From Kiloniellaceae bacterium (GTDB lineage: Bacteria > Pseudomonadota > Alphaproteobacteria > Kiloniellales > Kiloniellaceae), in contig JAJFGK010000135.1 of assembly GCA_021776195.1 (NCBI GenBank), positions 1 through 51,782 of the forward strand: a DNA stretch of 51,782 bases. Direction: 5' to 3'. Below are positions 8,622 to 20,458 of the stretch, one piece after another (position 1 is the stretch's first letter; every line of letters begins with the position of its first letter). The notes under the pieces are model-generated. The model was not told where the DNA came from, searched no databases, and was given only the letters and a program-made list of their open reading frames with translations. The translations under genes and the position numbers were made by a program.

Positions 8622-9053
8622 ATGAAAGACGCCGACCGCTCCGCGGGCACCAATCCGGTTTCCTGCGCTGCCGCTCTCATTCTCGGTCCGGGTCGGGTGC
8701 TGCTCGGATTGAGAGCACCCGACAGCACGACCTACCCGAACGTCTGGGACCTGTTTGGCGGTCATGTCGAGGGCCGCGAAACCATCGAAGAGGCCTTGCT
8801 GCGGGAGTTGCGCGAAGAGCTCGATATCACAGCGACAGGGTACAGGTTTTTGACAGCCTTCTCGGAACCCGAACCCGGTACAAACGGCGATTGCCTCTAT
8901 CACGTCTACAAGGTGACCGCCTGGTCCGGACCCGGTCCCCGGCTCTGCGGCAAGGAGCACAGTGAGATCCGCTGGCACAGTCTCGACCAGGCCTTGGCCC
9001 TGAACCTTGCCGCGCCCCAGTACCGCGCTCTGTTCATGAAGCACGTCAATTGA
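8622..9053 (+). CDS. Nudix hydrolase
   Basis: A 143-aa Nudix-family pyrophosphohydrolase. The Nudix box GX5EX7REUXEEXGU is read as GHVEGRETIEEALL followed by RELREELD. Beta strands flank it (SCAAALILGPGRVLLGLRAP at the front, RWHSLDQALAL at the back). Substrates of such short enzymes are nucleoside di/triphosphates or dinucleotides and cannot be assigned here. The ATG at 8622 begins the domain cleanly; the open frame upstream reads like noncoding sequence. It is monocistronic and converges on the dioxygenase gene. Confidence 0.85.
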   Translation: MKDADRSAGTNPVSCAAALILGPGRVLLGLRAPDSTTYPNVWDLFGGHVEGRETIEEALLRELREELDITATGYRFLTAFSEPEPGTNGDCLYHVYKVTAWSGPGPRLCGKEHSEIRWHSLDQALALNLAAPQYRALFMKHVN

Positions 9054-9095
9054 TGTCGGCGGCCTGTCGGCTCGGCTGCGGCAGCTTTACCGGCT

Positions 9096-9902
9096 TCAAG
9101 CTCCCGCTGACCGAACGCGCGCCGTCGTTGGCGCAAGACAGTCGTCGCCGAGCGCCTCCACCGGTGTCAGGTCGCGGTGATGCTGGTGTTCGGGACGCTG
9201 GTGTTGGGTGAGGGCGTTGGCGACCGGATTGAGGATGGTCGAGTAGATCCGCCGGTCCCAGGGCGACAGGTTGGGCGGCGAGCCGTGCACCAAAAGGTCG
9301 CCGAAGATCAGCGCCGTGCCGGCCGGCCCCTTGGCCGAGACGATACCGCCTTCGGCGATCAGCGCCACCACCGTCGCCTGATCGACGCACCAGAGCGGAT
9401 AGCTCGTGGTCTTGCTATCCAGGGCCGCCGGCGCCGCCCCTTGCCGGTGCGAGCCGCGCACAAACCAGAGCGGCCCGTTGAACTCGCTGACCTCGTCCAG
9501 AAAGATATGCAGATTGAGCGCCAGGGGCGCCGGCACGCCGTCTTCATTGTGGTGGGTCGCGAAGTCGTAGTGCCACTGCCAGACTTCGCCGGCGAAGGCC
9601 GGCTTGGCATTGACCTTGGTCTGCTGGATGTAGAGCGCCTCTTCGCCCAGGATTTGCCGGGCCGGCTCGACCAGCCGCGGGTGCCGCGCGACCTTGCCGT
9701 AGGTTTCGTCGCGCAGATGCAGGCCCATGGCGGTGCGCACCTGACCGGTGGTCTTCTCGCGAATGTTCTCTGGCCGCTCCTCGGCAAAGAGGCGCTCGAG
9801 CGGCCGGTGCAGCGCCTCGACCTCGGCCGGGGAGAAGAGATCCGGCAGGATCAGGAAGCCATCCTCCCGAAAGCGGTCCAATTGGCTTGCGCTGAGTTTC
9901 AT
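9096..9902 (-). CDS. Phytanoyl-CoA dioxygenase (PhyH) family protein, EctD-like
   Basis: A 268-aa Fe(II)/2-oxoglutarate-dependent dioxygenase. The metal triad is H111 and D113 in WQWHYDFATHH plus H206 in GDLLVHGSPP; R217/R218 (WDRRIYS) are placed to bind 2-oxoglutarate. The segment WHYDFATHHNEDGVP closely follows the ectoine-hydroxylase signature (WHSDFETWH-x-EDG-M/L-P) but differs at three positions, so the substrate may be a related small amino acid or ectoine-like solute. No ectABC genes are present. GAGGAGA sits upstream of the ATG. It lies 53 bases downstream of the adenylate cyclase gene on the same strand and could be co-transcribed. Confidence 0.85.
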   Translation of the reverse strand: MKLSASQLDRFREDGFLILPDLFSPAEVEALHRPLERLFAEERPENIREKTTGQVRTAMGLHLRDETYGKVARHPRLVEPARQILGEEALYIQQTKVNAKPAFAGEVWQWHYDFATHHNEDGVPAPLALNLHIFLDEVSEFNGPLWFVRGSHRQGAAPAALDSKTTSYPLWCVDQATVVALIAEGGIVSAKGPAGTALIFGDLLVHGSPPNLSPWDRRIYSTILNPVANALTQHQRPEHQHHRDLTPVEALGDDCLAPTTARVRSAGA

Positions 9903-9955
9903 GACCCCATTCTCCTCGGTCAGGACCGGATGAACAACCTCTTGGGCGATGACAT

Positions 9956-11812
9956 TTAGCGCAGTCGGAACACCTCGATCGGCTCGCTGCGCCCGCGCAA
10001 GGCATGACCGCCCAAATCTTCGCTCGGGAAGTCAGGCCCGAGCTGCGCCACCGTCTCCGCGGTGGCCAGTACCGTCACTGGGCTGTCATCGCTGGCACCG
10101 TCGATCAGTTGCTTGCCGAGCTGCTCGACCCGCTGGCCGATGTTCACGGCATCGCCGATGATGGTGTAGTTGATGCGCCCGGGTGCGCCAATGTTGCCGA
10201 CGGTGACAGGGCCGCTGTGCAGGCCGATCCGCACTCGCACCGGGGGCTCGCCCGTGGCCTTGCGGGCCTGGTTTTCGGCCTCGATGGCGCGGATGATGGC
10301 CTGGGCCGCCCGGGCCGCGCGTTCGGCATGATCGGGCTGGTCGTCGGGGGCACCCCAGAAGGCCATGACGCTGTCGCCGATGAACTTGTCCAGCGTGCCC
10401 TCTTGTTCCTCGATGCAGGCGGCGACGAGTGCGAAATGCCGATTGAGGAACTCGGCGACCCGTGGCGCCGGCGCGCCCTCCGAGAGGCTGGTGAAGCCGG
10501 CGATATCGGTGAACATCACCGTGACCTCGCGCTCGACCGAGGCGGGCAGCGCAGCATCGCTCTGGCCGATCAGGCGGCGCACCAGTTTCTTAGGCACATA
10601 GATCTCGAACCAGCGCAGTCCCCGCAGCATGGCGTTGAAGGCGCGCGCCTGATCGTTCAGTTCGCGAAAGATGCTGCCCGGCAGCTCGGCGGTCTCGGAG
10701 ATTTCCAGCTTGCCGATGCGCGAGGCGGCGGCGGCCAGCTCGACCACCGGCCGGGCGATGCGGCGCCCCAACAGCACGGCGGCGAGCACCGCGAGCACGA
10801 GCGTGCCCAGCCCGGCCAGCGCCGCCCACATCAGGCGGCGCATCTCGGTATTGACGTCGGCGGTGCGAAAGTAACTGCCGACCTGCCAGGGCCGACCTCC
10901 ATAGCCGGAGAGGTCACGGTAGAGATAGATGTATTCCTCGTTGAACAGGTGCAGCACATGGCCTTCAAGCTCCGTGTCCTCGACAACGTCCAACGGATAG
11001 CGGTCTTCCTGGCGCCAGATCGCGGCCAGCACCGGGTCGCCGGTCTCATGAAGGCTCGGCAGGGGCTTATCGTCGGAAAGGCCTGGCATTCGGCTCTGCA
11101 GGCTCGGGTGGGCCAGCACACGGGTCCGGTCGTAGAGGATGTAAAGATTGCTGCCGAAGGCCGGATCGAGACCGGCGAGATAGCCGGAGAGCTCCCGCAC
11201 CGTAACCGCGGCGAGCATCAGGCCAAGAAACGCGCCGTCACGACGCACCCCTCGGCTATAGTGCAGCACGGTCTCTTGTGGCCCCTCGCGCCAGAGCGGC
11301 TCGCCCCAGGCCCCACCCGCCGCCGCCTGCGCCGCACCCATGGCGGCCTCCACCTGCGGGTCCCCGGCATAGTCATAGACAAGGGTCGCCGGGCTCCCGG
11401 GCGTGCGAGCGACCCCCAAGGCCTGATGGCTGGCGTCGATAAACAGGATCGCATTGATCTGCGGCGCCGCCGCGAGCGCCCCGGTCATGGTGGCGAGAAA
11501 TGGGGTCCGATCGGTGGGATCGAGGTCCCCGCTGGCGATCAGCCCTTCGAGGAAGTCGACCTGATTGCGCGCCGGGTCAAGGTGGCCGCCAACCGCATCG
11601 GTAATCGTCGCGACCATGAAGCTCGCTTCGTCGCGCAGCAGGCTCATGGTGTTTTGCGCACCGCTCCACAGGCCGAGACCGAGCACCGCGAGCACCGCGA
11701 TCAGAACCAGGGTGCTGATGCTGACCGCGAGTGTGATCGACAGCGAAACGCCACCGCGCCGCCGAATGACTCCGGAGAGACCGGTCTCGGGCGATGAGGG
11801 CTCGGGTTCCAT
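9956..11812 (-). CDS. Membrane class III adenylate cyclase with HAMP domain
   Basis: A 618-aa membrane nucleotide cyclase. A short basic N-terminus leads into TM1 (SITLAVSISTLVLIAVLAVL), a large extracytoplasmic Cache-like sensor, TM2 (LAGLGTLVLAVLAAVLLG) and HAMP. The C-terminal cyclase domain has metal-binding Asp residues in MFTDIAGFTS and FIGDSVMAF. The Lys in LDKFIGD and Thr in INYTIIGD point to ATP rather than GTP, and NIGQRVEQ supplies the transition-state residues. The start at 11812 is preferred because a longer frame would run through the divergent hydratase gene. The ribosome-binding site is weak, so the exact start is uncertain. Confidence 0.87.
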   Translation of the reverse strand: MEPEPSSPETGLSGVIRRRGGVSLSITLAVSISTLVLIAVLAVLGLGLWSGAQNTMSLLRDEASFMVATITDAVGGHLDPARNQVDFLEGLIASGDLDPTDRTPFLATMTGALAAAPQINAILFIDASHQALGVARTPGSPATLVYDYAGDPQVEAAMGAAQAAAGGAWGEPLWREGPQETVLHYSRGVRRDGAFLGLMLAAVTVRELSGYLAGLDPAFGSNLYILYDRTRVLAHPSLQSRMPGLSDDKPLPSLHETGDPVLAAIWRQEDRYPLDVVEDTELEGHVLHLFNEEYIYLYRDLSGYGGRPWQVGSYFRTADVNTEMRRLMWAALAGLGTLVLAVLAAVLLGRRIARPVVELAAAASRIGKLEISETAELPGSIFRELNDQARAFNAMLRGLRWFEIYVPKKLVRRLIGQSDAALPASVEREVTVMFTDIAGFTSLSEGAPAPRVAEFLNRHFALVAACIEEQEGTLDKFIGDSVMAFWGAPDDQPDHAERAARAAQAIIRAIEAENQARKATGEPPVRVRIGLHSGPVTVGNIGAPGRINYTIIGDAVNIGQRVEQLGKQLIDGASDDSPVTVLATAETVAQLGPDFPSEDLGGHALRGRSEPIEVFRLR

Positions 11813-11984
11813 AAGAGCCGAACCTATGGCTTCCCCAATGCGATGAAAAGGTCTTCGAAGGCCACGACCTCCGACCTGCGGCGGACGGTTGCCCTCTTGC
11901 CGCGATGCGGCGATCATCCGGTGAGACCGGGCGTCCCTGGCCGGTCCCGATAGCAGAGGCAGCCACAGCCACGGGAGGCGGTCC

Positions 11985-12425
11985 TTGAGCTTTCTGACCT
12001 TCCAGACCCTGAACTTCGAGGATCTGTGTCTGGGTATGACCGAAACCCACGCCAAGACAGTCAAATCGTCGGACGTCGTCGGCTTCGCGGAGATTTCCGG
12101 CGACCGGAACCCGATTCATCTCTCGGAGCACTTCGCCGCGAAAACCCCTTTCAAGGGCCGGATCGCCCACGGTCTCTACACGGCCAGCCTGATCTCCGCT
12201 GTCATCGGTACCAGGCTGCCCGGCCCAGGCGCGATCTACGTCTCGCAGACCCTCAGGTTCCTCGCCCCGGTCATGATCGGCGATCGGGTCGACGCCAGCG
12301 TCGAGGTCGTCGAACTGAACCCACAGCGTCAGCGGGCCGAACTCCTGTGCCAATGCAAGGTCGGCGACAGGCTGGTCCTGGAGGGCGAAGCCATCGTGAA
12401 GGTTCCACGGCGCCAGCAAGAATGA
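11985..12425 (+). CDS. phaJ: (R)-specific enoyl-CoA hydratase, MaoC family (PhaJ-like)
   Basis: A 146-aa single-hotdog hydratase that adds water to trans-2-enoyl-CoA to give (R)-3-hydroxyacyl-CoA, the monomer for PHA synthase. The hydratase-2 motif is clear: FAEISGDRNPIHLSEHFA with catalytic Asp and His, then GRIAHGLYTASLISAVIG. The TTG start is supported by GGGAGG 7 bases upstream. The gene diverges from the cyclase gene. With the phasin at 544, PHA supply from beta-oxidation is the natural role, though other hotdog hydratase roles are possible. Confidence 0.82.
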   Translation: MSFLTFQTLNFEDLCLGMTETHAKTVKSSDVVGFAEISGDRNPIHLSEHFAAKTPFKGRIAHGLYTASLISAVIGTRLPGPGAIYVSQTLRFLAPVMIGDRVDASVEVVELNPQRQRAELLCQCKVGDRLVLEGEAIVKVPRRQQE

Positions 12426-12460
12426 TGCGTCGCCGGCGTTAGCCCGTCCCGGTGCCGGCG

Positions 12461-13411
12461 TCAGCCCGCCCCGATGGATAACTGACCGGCGCGAAGCGGC
12501 GCGTCCGCGGCGGCCTCGGACAGAACCCAGTCACGGAACGCCACGACCTTCGGCACCTCGGCGGTCCGAACCGGCCCGACGACATAGTAGGCGAAGTCCA
12601 GCGGATCGCAGACGCTCAGGTCGAAGGGCATGACGAGGCGGCTGGCCGTCAGATCGCCGGCGACCAGAACGCTCTTGGCCAGGGCCACGCCCTGCCCCTC
12701 GATGGCGGCCTGAACCAGCATGCTCTCCATGCTGAAACGAGGCCCGCGGGTGGCGTCGACCTCGGTCACGCCGGCCGCCAGCAGCCACATGCGCCAACTC
12801 GGCGAGGTCTCCTCCTCCAGGGTCCAGTCGAGATGCAGCAGGGTGTGGCCTGCGAGATCCTGCGGCCGGCGCAACGGCGGCGGGCCGGCGAGCCGGGCCG
12901 GGCTGCAGACCGGGACGATCTCCACATCGGCGAGCTTGTCGATCCGCAGGCCCGGATAGCGGCCGGTCCCGTAGCGCAGCGCGAGGTCCACATTGTCGTG
13001 TTGAAAGTCGGCCAGCCGGTCGGTGGCGTCGATGCGGACATCCAGGTCCGGGTGAGCGGCGCGGAACCGGTCGAGACGCGGCACCAGCCACTTGGCCCCG
13101 AAAGAAGCCGAGACGCTGACCGTCAGGACAGTGGCCGCTTCCCCGGCGCGCAGAATCGCCACCGCCTCGGCCAGATTGTCGAAACCCTCGTTCAGCTTGG
13201 GAAAGGCCGCCTGCCCGGCATCGGTCAGCCGCAGGGCGCGGGTCAGGCGGCGAAACAGCGCAACGCCCAGGTAGTCCTCCAGGGACTTGACCTGATGACT
13301 GATCGCCGCGGGCGTAACGCCCAGTTCATCCGCCGCCTTCTTGAAGGACAGAGACCGCGCCGCGGCCTCGAAGGCGCGCAAGCCGTTCAGCGGGGGAAGG
13401 GATCTCGTCAT
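12461..13411 (-). CDS. LysR family transcriptional regulator (GcvA-like)
   Basis: A 316-aa LysR regulator. The N-terminal winged helix starts LPPLNGLRAFEAAARSLSF and contains the recognition helix region VTPAAISHQVKSLEDYLG, a wording typical of the GcvA subgroup. The periplasmic-binding-like effector domain runs from about residue 90 (TVSVSASFGAKWLVPRL). Its target is unknown. The divergent DUF1127 gene is the obvious candidate, along with its own promoter, where a TGAGT/ACTCA dyad lies 14 bases before the start. Confidence 0.88.
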   Translation of the reverse strand: MTRSLPPLNGLRAFEAAARSLSFKKAADELGVTPAAISHQVKSLEDYLGVALFRRLTRALRLTDAGQAAFPKLNEGFDNLAEAVAILRAGEAATVLTVSVSASFGAKWLVPRLDRFRAAHPDLDVRIDATDRLADFQHDNVDLALRYGTGRYPGLRIDKLADVEIVPVCSPARLAGPPPLRRPQDLAGHTLLHLDWTLEEETSPSWRMWLLAAGVTEVDATRGPRFSMESMLVQAAIEGQGVALAKSVLVAGDLTASRLVMPFDLSVCDPLDFAYYVVGPVRTAEVPKVVAFRDWVLSEAAADAPLRAGQLSIGAG

Positions 13412-13424
13412 GGCCTCACATACC

Positions 13425-13447
13425 TGAGTAATTCTAACTCATATAAT
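13425..13447. promoter_or_regulatory. Dyad and -10 between the LysR and DUF1127 genes
   Basis: TGAGT (13425-13429) and ACTCA (13437-13441) form an inverted repeat separated by 7 bases, followed at 13442-13447 by TATAAT on the plus strand. The arrangement suits a LysR-controlled divergent promoter, with the -10 serving the DUF1127 gene about 110 bases downstream. No good -35 is visible. Confidence 0.35.
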
Positions 13448-13556
13448 GACGAAAGGTCGTTTGTAAAGCGTTGTTTTAAGGGCCAGTTCTTAATCAGAAC
13501 CGAAACATCCTGTTAGACACTGATGGAATACAGATGAAGAAATGGAGGTTATCGTG

Positions 13557-13922
13557 ATGAATGTCTATCTGGAAGCCGCCGGCATCTCTACGACCGAACA
13601 AGAGCACCGTCAGAGGTTCGACAAATATCTGTCGGCGCCGCCGAGGCGCCCAGGTCGGCTCGCGACCGGTGTCTCGGACCTGATCGCCGCCGCCAGGGCC
13701 TGGATCGAACGCCGGCGCCTGGCCAGTGACCTCTATGCCCTCGACGACCGTCTTCTGGCCGACGCCGGGCTCACCCGTTGGGACATCCCGGCGCTGCTCA
13801 AGGGCACCTATGAGCGGCAGCCGGAATCGGCACCTGTCCAATGGCCCCGGGCCCGCAAGACGCGCCGCCACGCCACGCCAGGTTCCAACGTCGACCACAA
13901 GGGGACGCCGATCGCCGCATGA
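13557..13922 (+). CDS. DUF1127 domain-containing protein
   Basis: A 121-aa protein with a DUF1127 motif in the middle: AWIERRRLASDLYALDDR then LLADAGLTRWDI. Small DUF1127 proteins in alphaproteobacteria have been linked to RNA turnover and phosphate or stress physiology. This one carries an extra N-terminal segment of about 45 residues and a basic C-terminal tail. The ATG at 13557 is chosen because GGAGG sits 8 bases upstream; a possible ATG at 13542 would overlap that site. Confidence 0.75.
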   Translation: MNVYLEAAGISTTEQEHRQRFDKYLSAPPRRPGRLATGVSDLIAAARAWIERRRLASDLYALDDRLLADAGLTRWDIPALLKGTYERQPESAPVQWPRARKTRRHATPGSNVDHKGTPIAA

Positions 13923-13966
13923 ACGCCCTGTCTTCGATTCGCGGCCCCCGAGGCCTGAACCACTGG

Positions 13967-13988
13967 CGGCCCGGATCTCTCCGGGCCG
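13967..13988. terminator. GC hairpin between convergent genes
   Basis: CGGCCCGG (13967-13974) pairs perfectly with CCGGGCCG (13981-13988) around a 6-base loop. It lies between the DUF1127 stop (13922) and the converging VWA stop (13995). There is no T-tract on either side, so termination is likely but not certain. Confidence 0.4.
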
Positions 13989-13994
13989 TCAAAC

Positions 13995-15152
13995 CTAGTA
14001 AACGATGCCCTTGGCGCTGCCCTGTTCGCGGATGATCGCGCCAACCTCGCGGTCGAAGGCGTCGCCGCCGCCGGCGGACTTTTCCCGCGCGATCTCGAGG
14101 TAGGCCTCGCGCTGCTCCAGCAGACCGTCGAGCTTGCCGCGCAGGTCACTGCGCTCGCGGCCACGCCGGGCGATCACCTCTCGCTGCGCCGCCAGGCTCT
14201 TGCCCTGCAACTCTTTGGGCAGGCTGGTTGGCTCCAGGTTCTCCAGGGCGACCCGCCCCTCGGCCAGGTCGTTGATCAATTCGCCGGCCCCGGTCACCAG
14301 CTCGGCCGCGGCGCCCTTTTGCCGATGGTAGGCCTGCTTGTCGGCGGTGGTCGAGGCCGGCGCGGCGGCGGCACGGTCCAGCTTGCTCTCGACTTCTTCG
14401 CGGCTGCGGCTCGACCCGTAGGGCAGGGCCGTGCGGTTCAGCCGATAGGTCAGCTGCTGAATGTCCTGGTCGTAGGGTGTTTCGATGATCTGCATGCCGC
14501 CGTCCTGGGGGATCTCGCTGTAGCGGCCATGGGCCAGACGGGCGATCTCGCGCCAGATGCGGCCGGTGTCCTGCGCGCCGCCGGCCAGCAGGGTGTTGAT
14601 CACGACATCCTTGCGTTGGGCCAGTCGCGCCGTCTCGGGAAACTTGATATCGTCGTGGTACTGCATCTGCGGCGGCGAATCTCCGACCAGGAACACGACG
14701 CGGTAGACCTGCGGGTCGTTGTTCCAGGAAAGCCCGTTGATCGCGTCGTCCAACGCCTGATTGACCGATTCGGGGCGGTCGCCACCGCCTCTCGCCTCGA
14801 ACTTCAGAAGCTCGCCGTAGATCCGATCGATGTCGCCGGTGAGATCGAAGGTCCGGGTGACGTAGGCATCGCCGCGGTCGCGGTAGCCGATCAGCGCCAT
14901 GCGCAGATCCGGCGTAACCTGGGCGTCGAGCATCTCCTTGGCGATCGACCAGATCTTCACCTTGGCACCCTGAATCAGGCCACTCATCGACCCGGTGGTG
15001 TCGAGCAGGAATGCCACTTCGACCCGTGGGTTCTGATTGACAGCGACCTGGCCCCGGTCGCGGACTTCGAAGTTGTCGGACTGACCGGCAAGCGCCGGTG
15101 CGGCTGCCAGCGCGATGGCCAGCGCACAGGTCAAACTGCGCAGCGAGTTCAT
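13995..15152 (-). CDS. Exported von Willebrand factor A domain protein
   Basis: A 385-aa protein with a Sec signal peptide (LTCALAIALAAAPALA) and a VWA domain at about residues 45-250. The metal-ion-dependent adhesion site is DTTGSMSGL, supported by a conserved Thr/Asp further on (ARGGGDRPES). The C-terminal third is charged and helical (EREV-type segments, LEQREAYLEIAREKSAG), possibly coiled coil. It probably acts in the periplasm as a metal-dependent binding or assembly protein. It is last in the run after sucB and the Smr-like gene, 120 bases downstream of the latter, so shared transcription is possible but unproven. The partner is unknown. Confidence 0.8.
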   Translation of the reverse strand: MNSLRSLTCALAIALAAAPALAGQSDNFEVRDRGQVAVNQNPRVEVAFLLDTTGSMSGLIQGAKVKIWSIAKEMLDAQVTPDLRMALIGYRDRGDAYVTRTFDLTGDIDRIYGELLKFEARGGGDRPESVNQALDDAINGLSWNNDPQVYRVVFLVGDSPPQMQYHDDIKFPETARLAQRKDVVINTLLAGGAQDTGRIWREIARLAHGRYSEIPQDGGMQIIETPYDQDIQQLTYRLNRTALPYGSSRSREEVESKLDRAAAAPASTTADKQAYHRQKGAAAELVTGAGELINDLAEGRVALENLEPTSLPKELQGKSLAAQREVIARRGRERSDLRGKLDGLLEQREAYLEIAREKSAGGGDAFDREVGAIIREQGSAKGIVY

Positions 15153-15272
15153 GGTGGATCCCCTTGCCTCTATGCCTTGGCATCAATGCCTTGGAAGGTC
15201 GTCATTGAGGGGGTCAAATGCGGCGGGCGGCGGGCTGAACCGTGGCGGAACGGGACCGGAAGAAAGGCTATT

Positions 15273-15629
15273 TCAGGGCGCGCTTTCTTCCTTACCCACC
15301 GGAAGGAGCACCAGAAAGCCGCTTGCCTCCTCGCCGACCTGGGGTTTGCACTGTGCCACCAGGTGATGGCGCATCAGGTCCAGCAGGTGACGCCCGACCG
15401 GCTGGAACAGGGTCTCGCCGCTGTCCGGTGTCGCCGGGTCCAGAGTGACGAACACACTGCGGGATTCACCGCGAAAACGCTGCCGTTCGACCATACGGTC
15501 GATCGAGGCCAGCCCGTGAGGCAGGTCGAGGCCCCTGAGATCGAGTTCGTAGTCCGCCTCGACGCCGCTCTCCAGCAGCCGCGTCAAACGCCGCTCGTCG
15601 ACCGGCGGCAGCCTCTCGTTTGTCGTCAA
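15273..15629 (-). CDS. Small Smr-like protein (118 aa)
   Basis: The pattern YELDLRGLDLPHGLASIDRM, a central region and a closing GFLVLLP resembles a Smr domain (DLHGL, helix, GG/ATVVLL), but the usual second motif HGKG is not recognisable. It may be a divergent, non-nuclease member. Acidic and hydrophobic throughout; no signal peptide. It begins 21 bases after sucB on the same strand and is likely translated from the same message. A link with 2-oxoglutarate dehydrogenase is suggested only by position. Confidence 0.6.
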   Translation of the reverse strand: MTTNERLPPVDERRLTRLLESGVEADYELDLRGLDLPHGLASIDRMVERQRFRGESRSVFVTLDPATPDSGETLFQPVGRHLLDLMRHHLVAQCKPQVGEEASGFLVLLPVGKEESAP

Positions 15630-15650
15630 GGCGCGATCACCAAAGATGCA

Positions 15651-17420
15651 TCAGAGGTCCAGCAGCAGACGCTGCGGATCCTCGATCGCTTCTTTCAAGC
15701 GGACCAGGAAGGTCACCGCCTCGCGGCCATCAATGATGCGATGGTCATAGGACAGGGCGACGTACATCATCGACCGGATCACCACCTGGCCGTCGAGGGC
15801 GACCGGGCGCGGTTCGATCTTGTGCAGACCCAAAATGCCCGCCTGGGGCATGTTGAGAATCGGCGTCGAGAGCAGCGACCCGAAAACCCCGCCGTTGGTG
15901 ATGGTGAAGCTGCCGCCGGACATGTCGTCCATGCCCAGCTTGCCGTCGCGCCCCTTGCCGGCGAGGGCCGCCAGGGCGCCTTCAATCTCGGCAAAGGATT
16001 TTTTGTCGCAATCGCGGATCACCGGCACCATTAGACCGTTGGGCGTGGAGACCGCCATGCCGATGTCGAAGAACTTGTTGTAGACGATCTCATCGCCGTC
16101 GATACGCGCATTGACCGCCGGGATCTCGGTCAGCCCAAACACGACCGCCTTGGCGAAGAAGGAGTTGAAGCCCAGGCGCACGCCGTGCTTCTTCTCGAAG
16201 GCCTCCTTGTACTGCGCGCGCAGGGCCATGACCCCGCCCATGTCGATCTCGTTGAAGGTGGTAAGCATGGCCGCGGTGGTCTGCGCCTCCTTCAGGCGCC
16301 GGGCGATGGTCTGGCGCAGCTTGGTCATCTTGACCCGCTCTTCGCGTGGCGCGGCCACTGCCGGCGCCGCCCCATCCGCCTGGGCCGCCGCCGCGGATGG
16401 TGCCGTGGGAGTTGCCGCGGGAGTTGCCGGAGGAGCCGCCGTGGGAACCGGCAGGGGCTTGGTCTTGCCTTCGAGAAAATCAATCACGTCTTCGGCGGTC
16501 AGGCGGCCGTCCTTGCCGGTCGCCGGGATGACGCCGGGATCGAGATCGTGTTCCTCGATCATCTTGCGCACGGCCGGACCCAGTTGGCCGACCGCACTGT
16601 CCCGCAGGAAGGCCTTCAGGTCGTCCAGGGTCACCTTGCCGCCGCTGCGCGGCGCCCGTGCCGGATCGAGCATCGGACCGGGTGCGGCTGGCGGTTTCGC
16701 AGGCGCCGGAGAATCGCTTGCCGGCGCGGGGGCCGTTGCCGATCCAGGGGCCGAACCTGGGGACGGGTCGGACGCCGGAGCCGCGGCAGGGGCCGGGTCG
16801 GGGGCCGGGGCGGCCGCGCCGCCGCTGGCACCGACCAGCAGAACCCCCAGGACGGCGCCGACCTCCACCGTGTCGCCCTCGCCGGCGACCTGCGATTCCA
16901 GCAGGCCGGCGGCCTCGGCGTTGACCTCCAGGGTGACCTTGTCGGTCTCGAGCTCGACCAGCGGCTCGTCCGCCGCCACCGCCTCGCCAGGTTGCTTCAT
17001 CCACTTGGCAATGGTCGCCTCGGTCACCGACTCGCCCAGGGTCGGCACCAGAATGTCGGTCGCCGTGCCACCCGATGCGGCCGGCGCCGAAGCTGCGGGA
17101 GCCGGGGCCGGTGCAGTTGGAGCGGGAGTAGGAGCGGGTGTCGCCGCGGCAGGCGCAGCAGCGGCTGGGGCCGATGCCCCATTGCCGGCGCCGATGCGCC
17201 CGAGCAGGGCACCGACTTCGACATTCTCGCCGACGGCAACCAACACCTCGGCCAGCACCCCGGCCTCCGCGGCGTTCACCTCCAGGGTCACCTTGTCGGT
17301 TTCCAGCTCGACCAGCGGCTCATCCTTGGCCACGGCGTCGCCCGGCTGTTTTAGCCACTGCGCCACGGTCGCCTCGCTCACCGACTCGCCAAGTGTCGGC
17401 ACCAGGATGTCGCTCGTCAT
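15651..17420 (-). CDS. sucB: Dihydrolipoamide succinyltransferase (E2 of 2-oxoglutarate dehydrogenase), two lipoyl domains
   Basis: A 589-aa E2 that transfers succinyl groups to CoA. Two lipoyl domains occur in tandem: residues 1-77 with lipoyl Lys43 and about 120-197 with Lys161, both in [11 protein letters not shown]. They are joined by long Ala/Pro linkers. The peripheral-subunit-binding domain follows at about 270-315 ([18 protein letters not shown]). The catalytic domain ends with [13 protein letters not shown], containing the His and Asp of HxxxDG. Most proteobacterial SucB proteins have one lipoyl domain and about 400 residues, so the duplication is notable. It lies 93 bases downstream of sucA. 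No lpd follows. Confidence 0.95.
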   Translation of the reverse strand: MTSDILVPTLGESVSEATVAQWLKQPGDAVAKDEPLVELETDKVTLEVNAAEAGVLAEVLVAVGENVEVGALLGRIGAGNGASAPAAAAPAAATPAPTPAPTAPAPAPAASAPAASGGTATDILVPTLGESVTEATIAKWMKQPGEAVAADEPLVELETDKVTLEVNAEAAGLLESQVAGEGDTVEVGAVLGVLLVGASGGAAAPAPDPAPAAAPASDPSPGSAPGSATAPAPASDSPAPAKPPAAPGPMLDPARAPRSGGKVTLDDLKAFLRDSAVGQLGPAVRKMIEEHDLDPGVIPATGKDGRLTAEDVIDFLEGKTKPLPVPTAAPPATPAATPTAPSAAAAQADGAAPAVAAPREERVKMTKLRQTIARRLKEAQTTAAMLTTFNEIDMGGVMALRAQYKEAFEKKHGVRLGFNSFFAKAVVFGLTEIPAVNARIDGDEIVYNKFFDIGMAVSTPNGLMVPVIRDCDKKSFAEIEGALAALAGKGRDGKLGMDDMSGGSFTITNGGVFGSLLSTPILNMPQAGILGLHKIEPRPVALDGQVVIRSMMYVALSYDHRIIDGREAVTFLVRLKEAIEDPQRLLLDL

Positions 17421-17513
17421 GATCTGCTTTCCGTCGTCATCTAATGGATCCTCGGACTTTCATCTGGGTTCTTCTTCACCAGGGCTCTGCAATCCCGCGG
17501 AGTTGGCCGCAGC

Positions 17514-20399
<2,886 letters not shown>

Positions 20400-20458
20400 G
20401 TCTCCTCCCGGCCTCGCCGGAGGATCCGGCTGGGCCGCCTCCTTTGCTCGTGTCCTGT

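Noticed and set aside
11813..12064. Extension of the adenylate cyclase to a start at 12064
   Set aside because: The extra 84 residues are basic and not domain-like and would overlap the divergent hydratase gene.
15172..15197. ATGCCTTGG direct repeat upstream of the VWA gene
   Set aside because: Only two short copies; no clear regulatory meaning can be supported.
16346..17422. Long plus-strand frames opposite sucB
   Set aside because: They arise from the Ala/Pro-rich linkers read in antisense and contain only Gly, Arg, Ala and Pro repeats.
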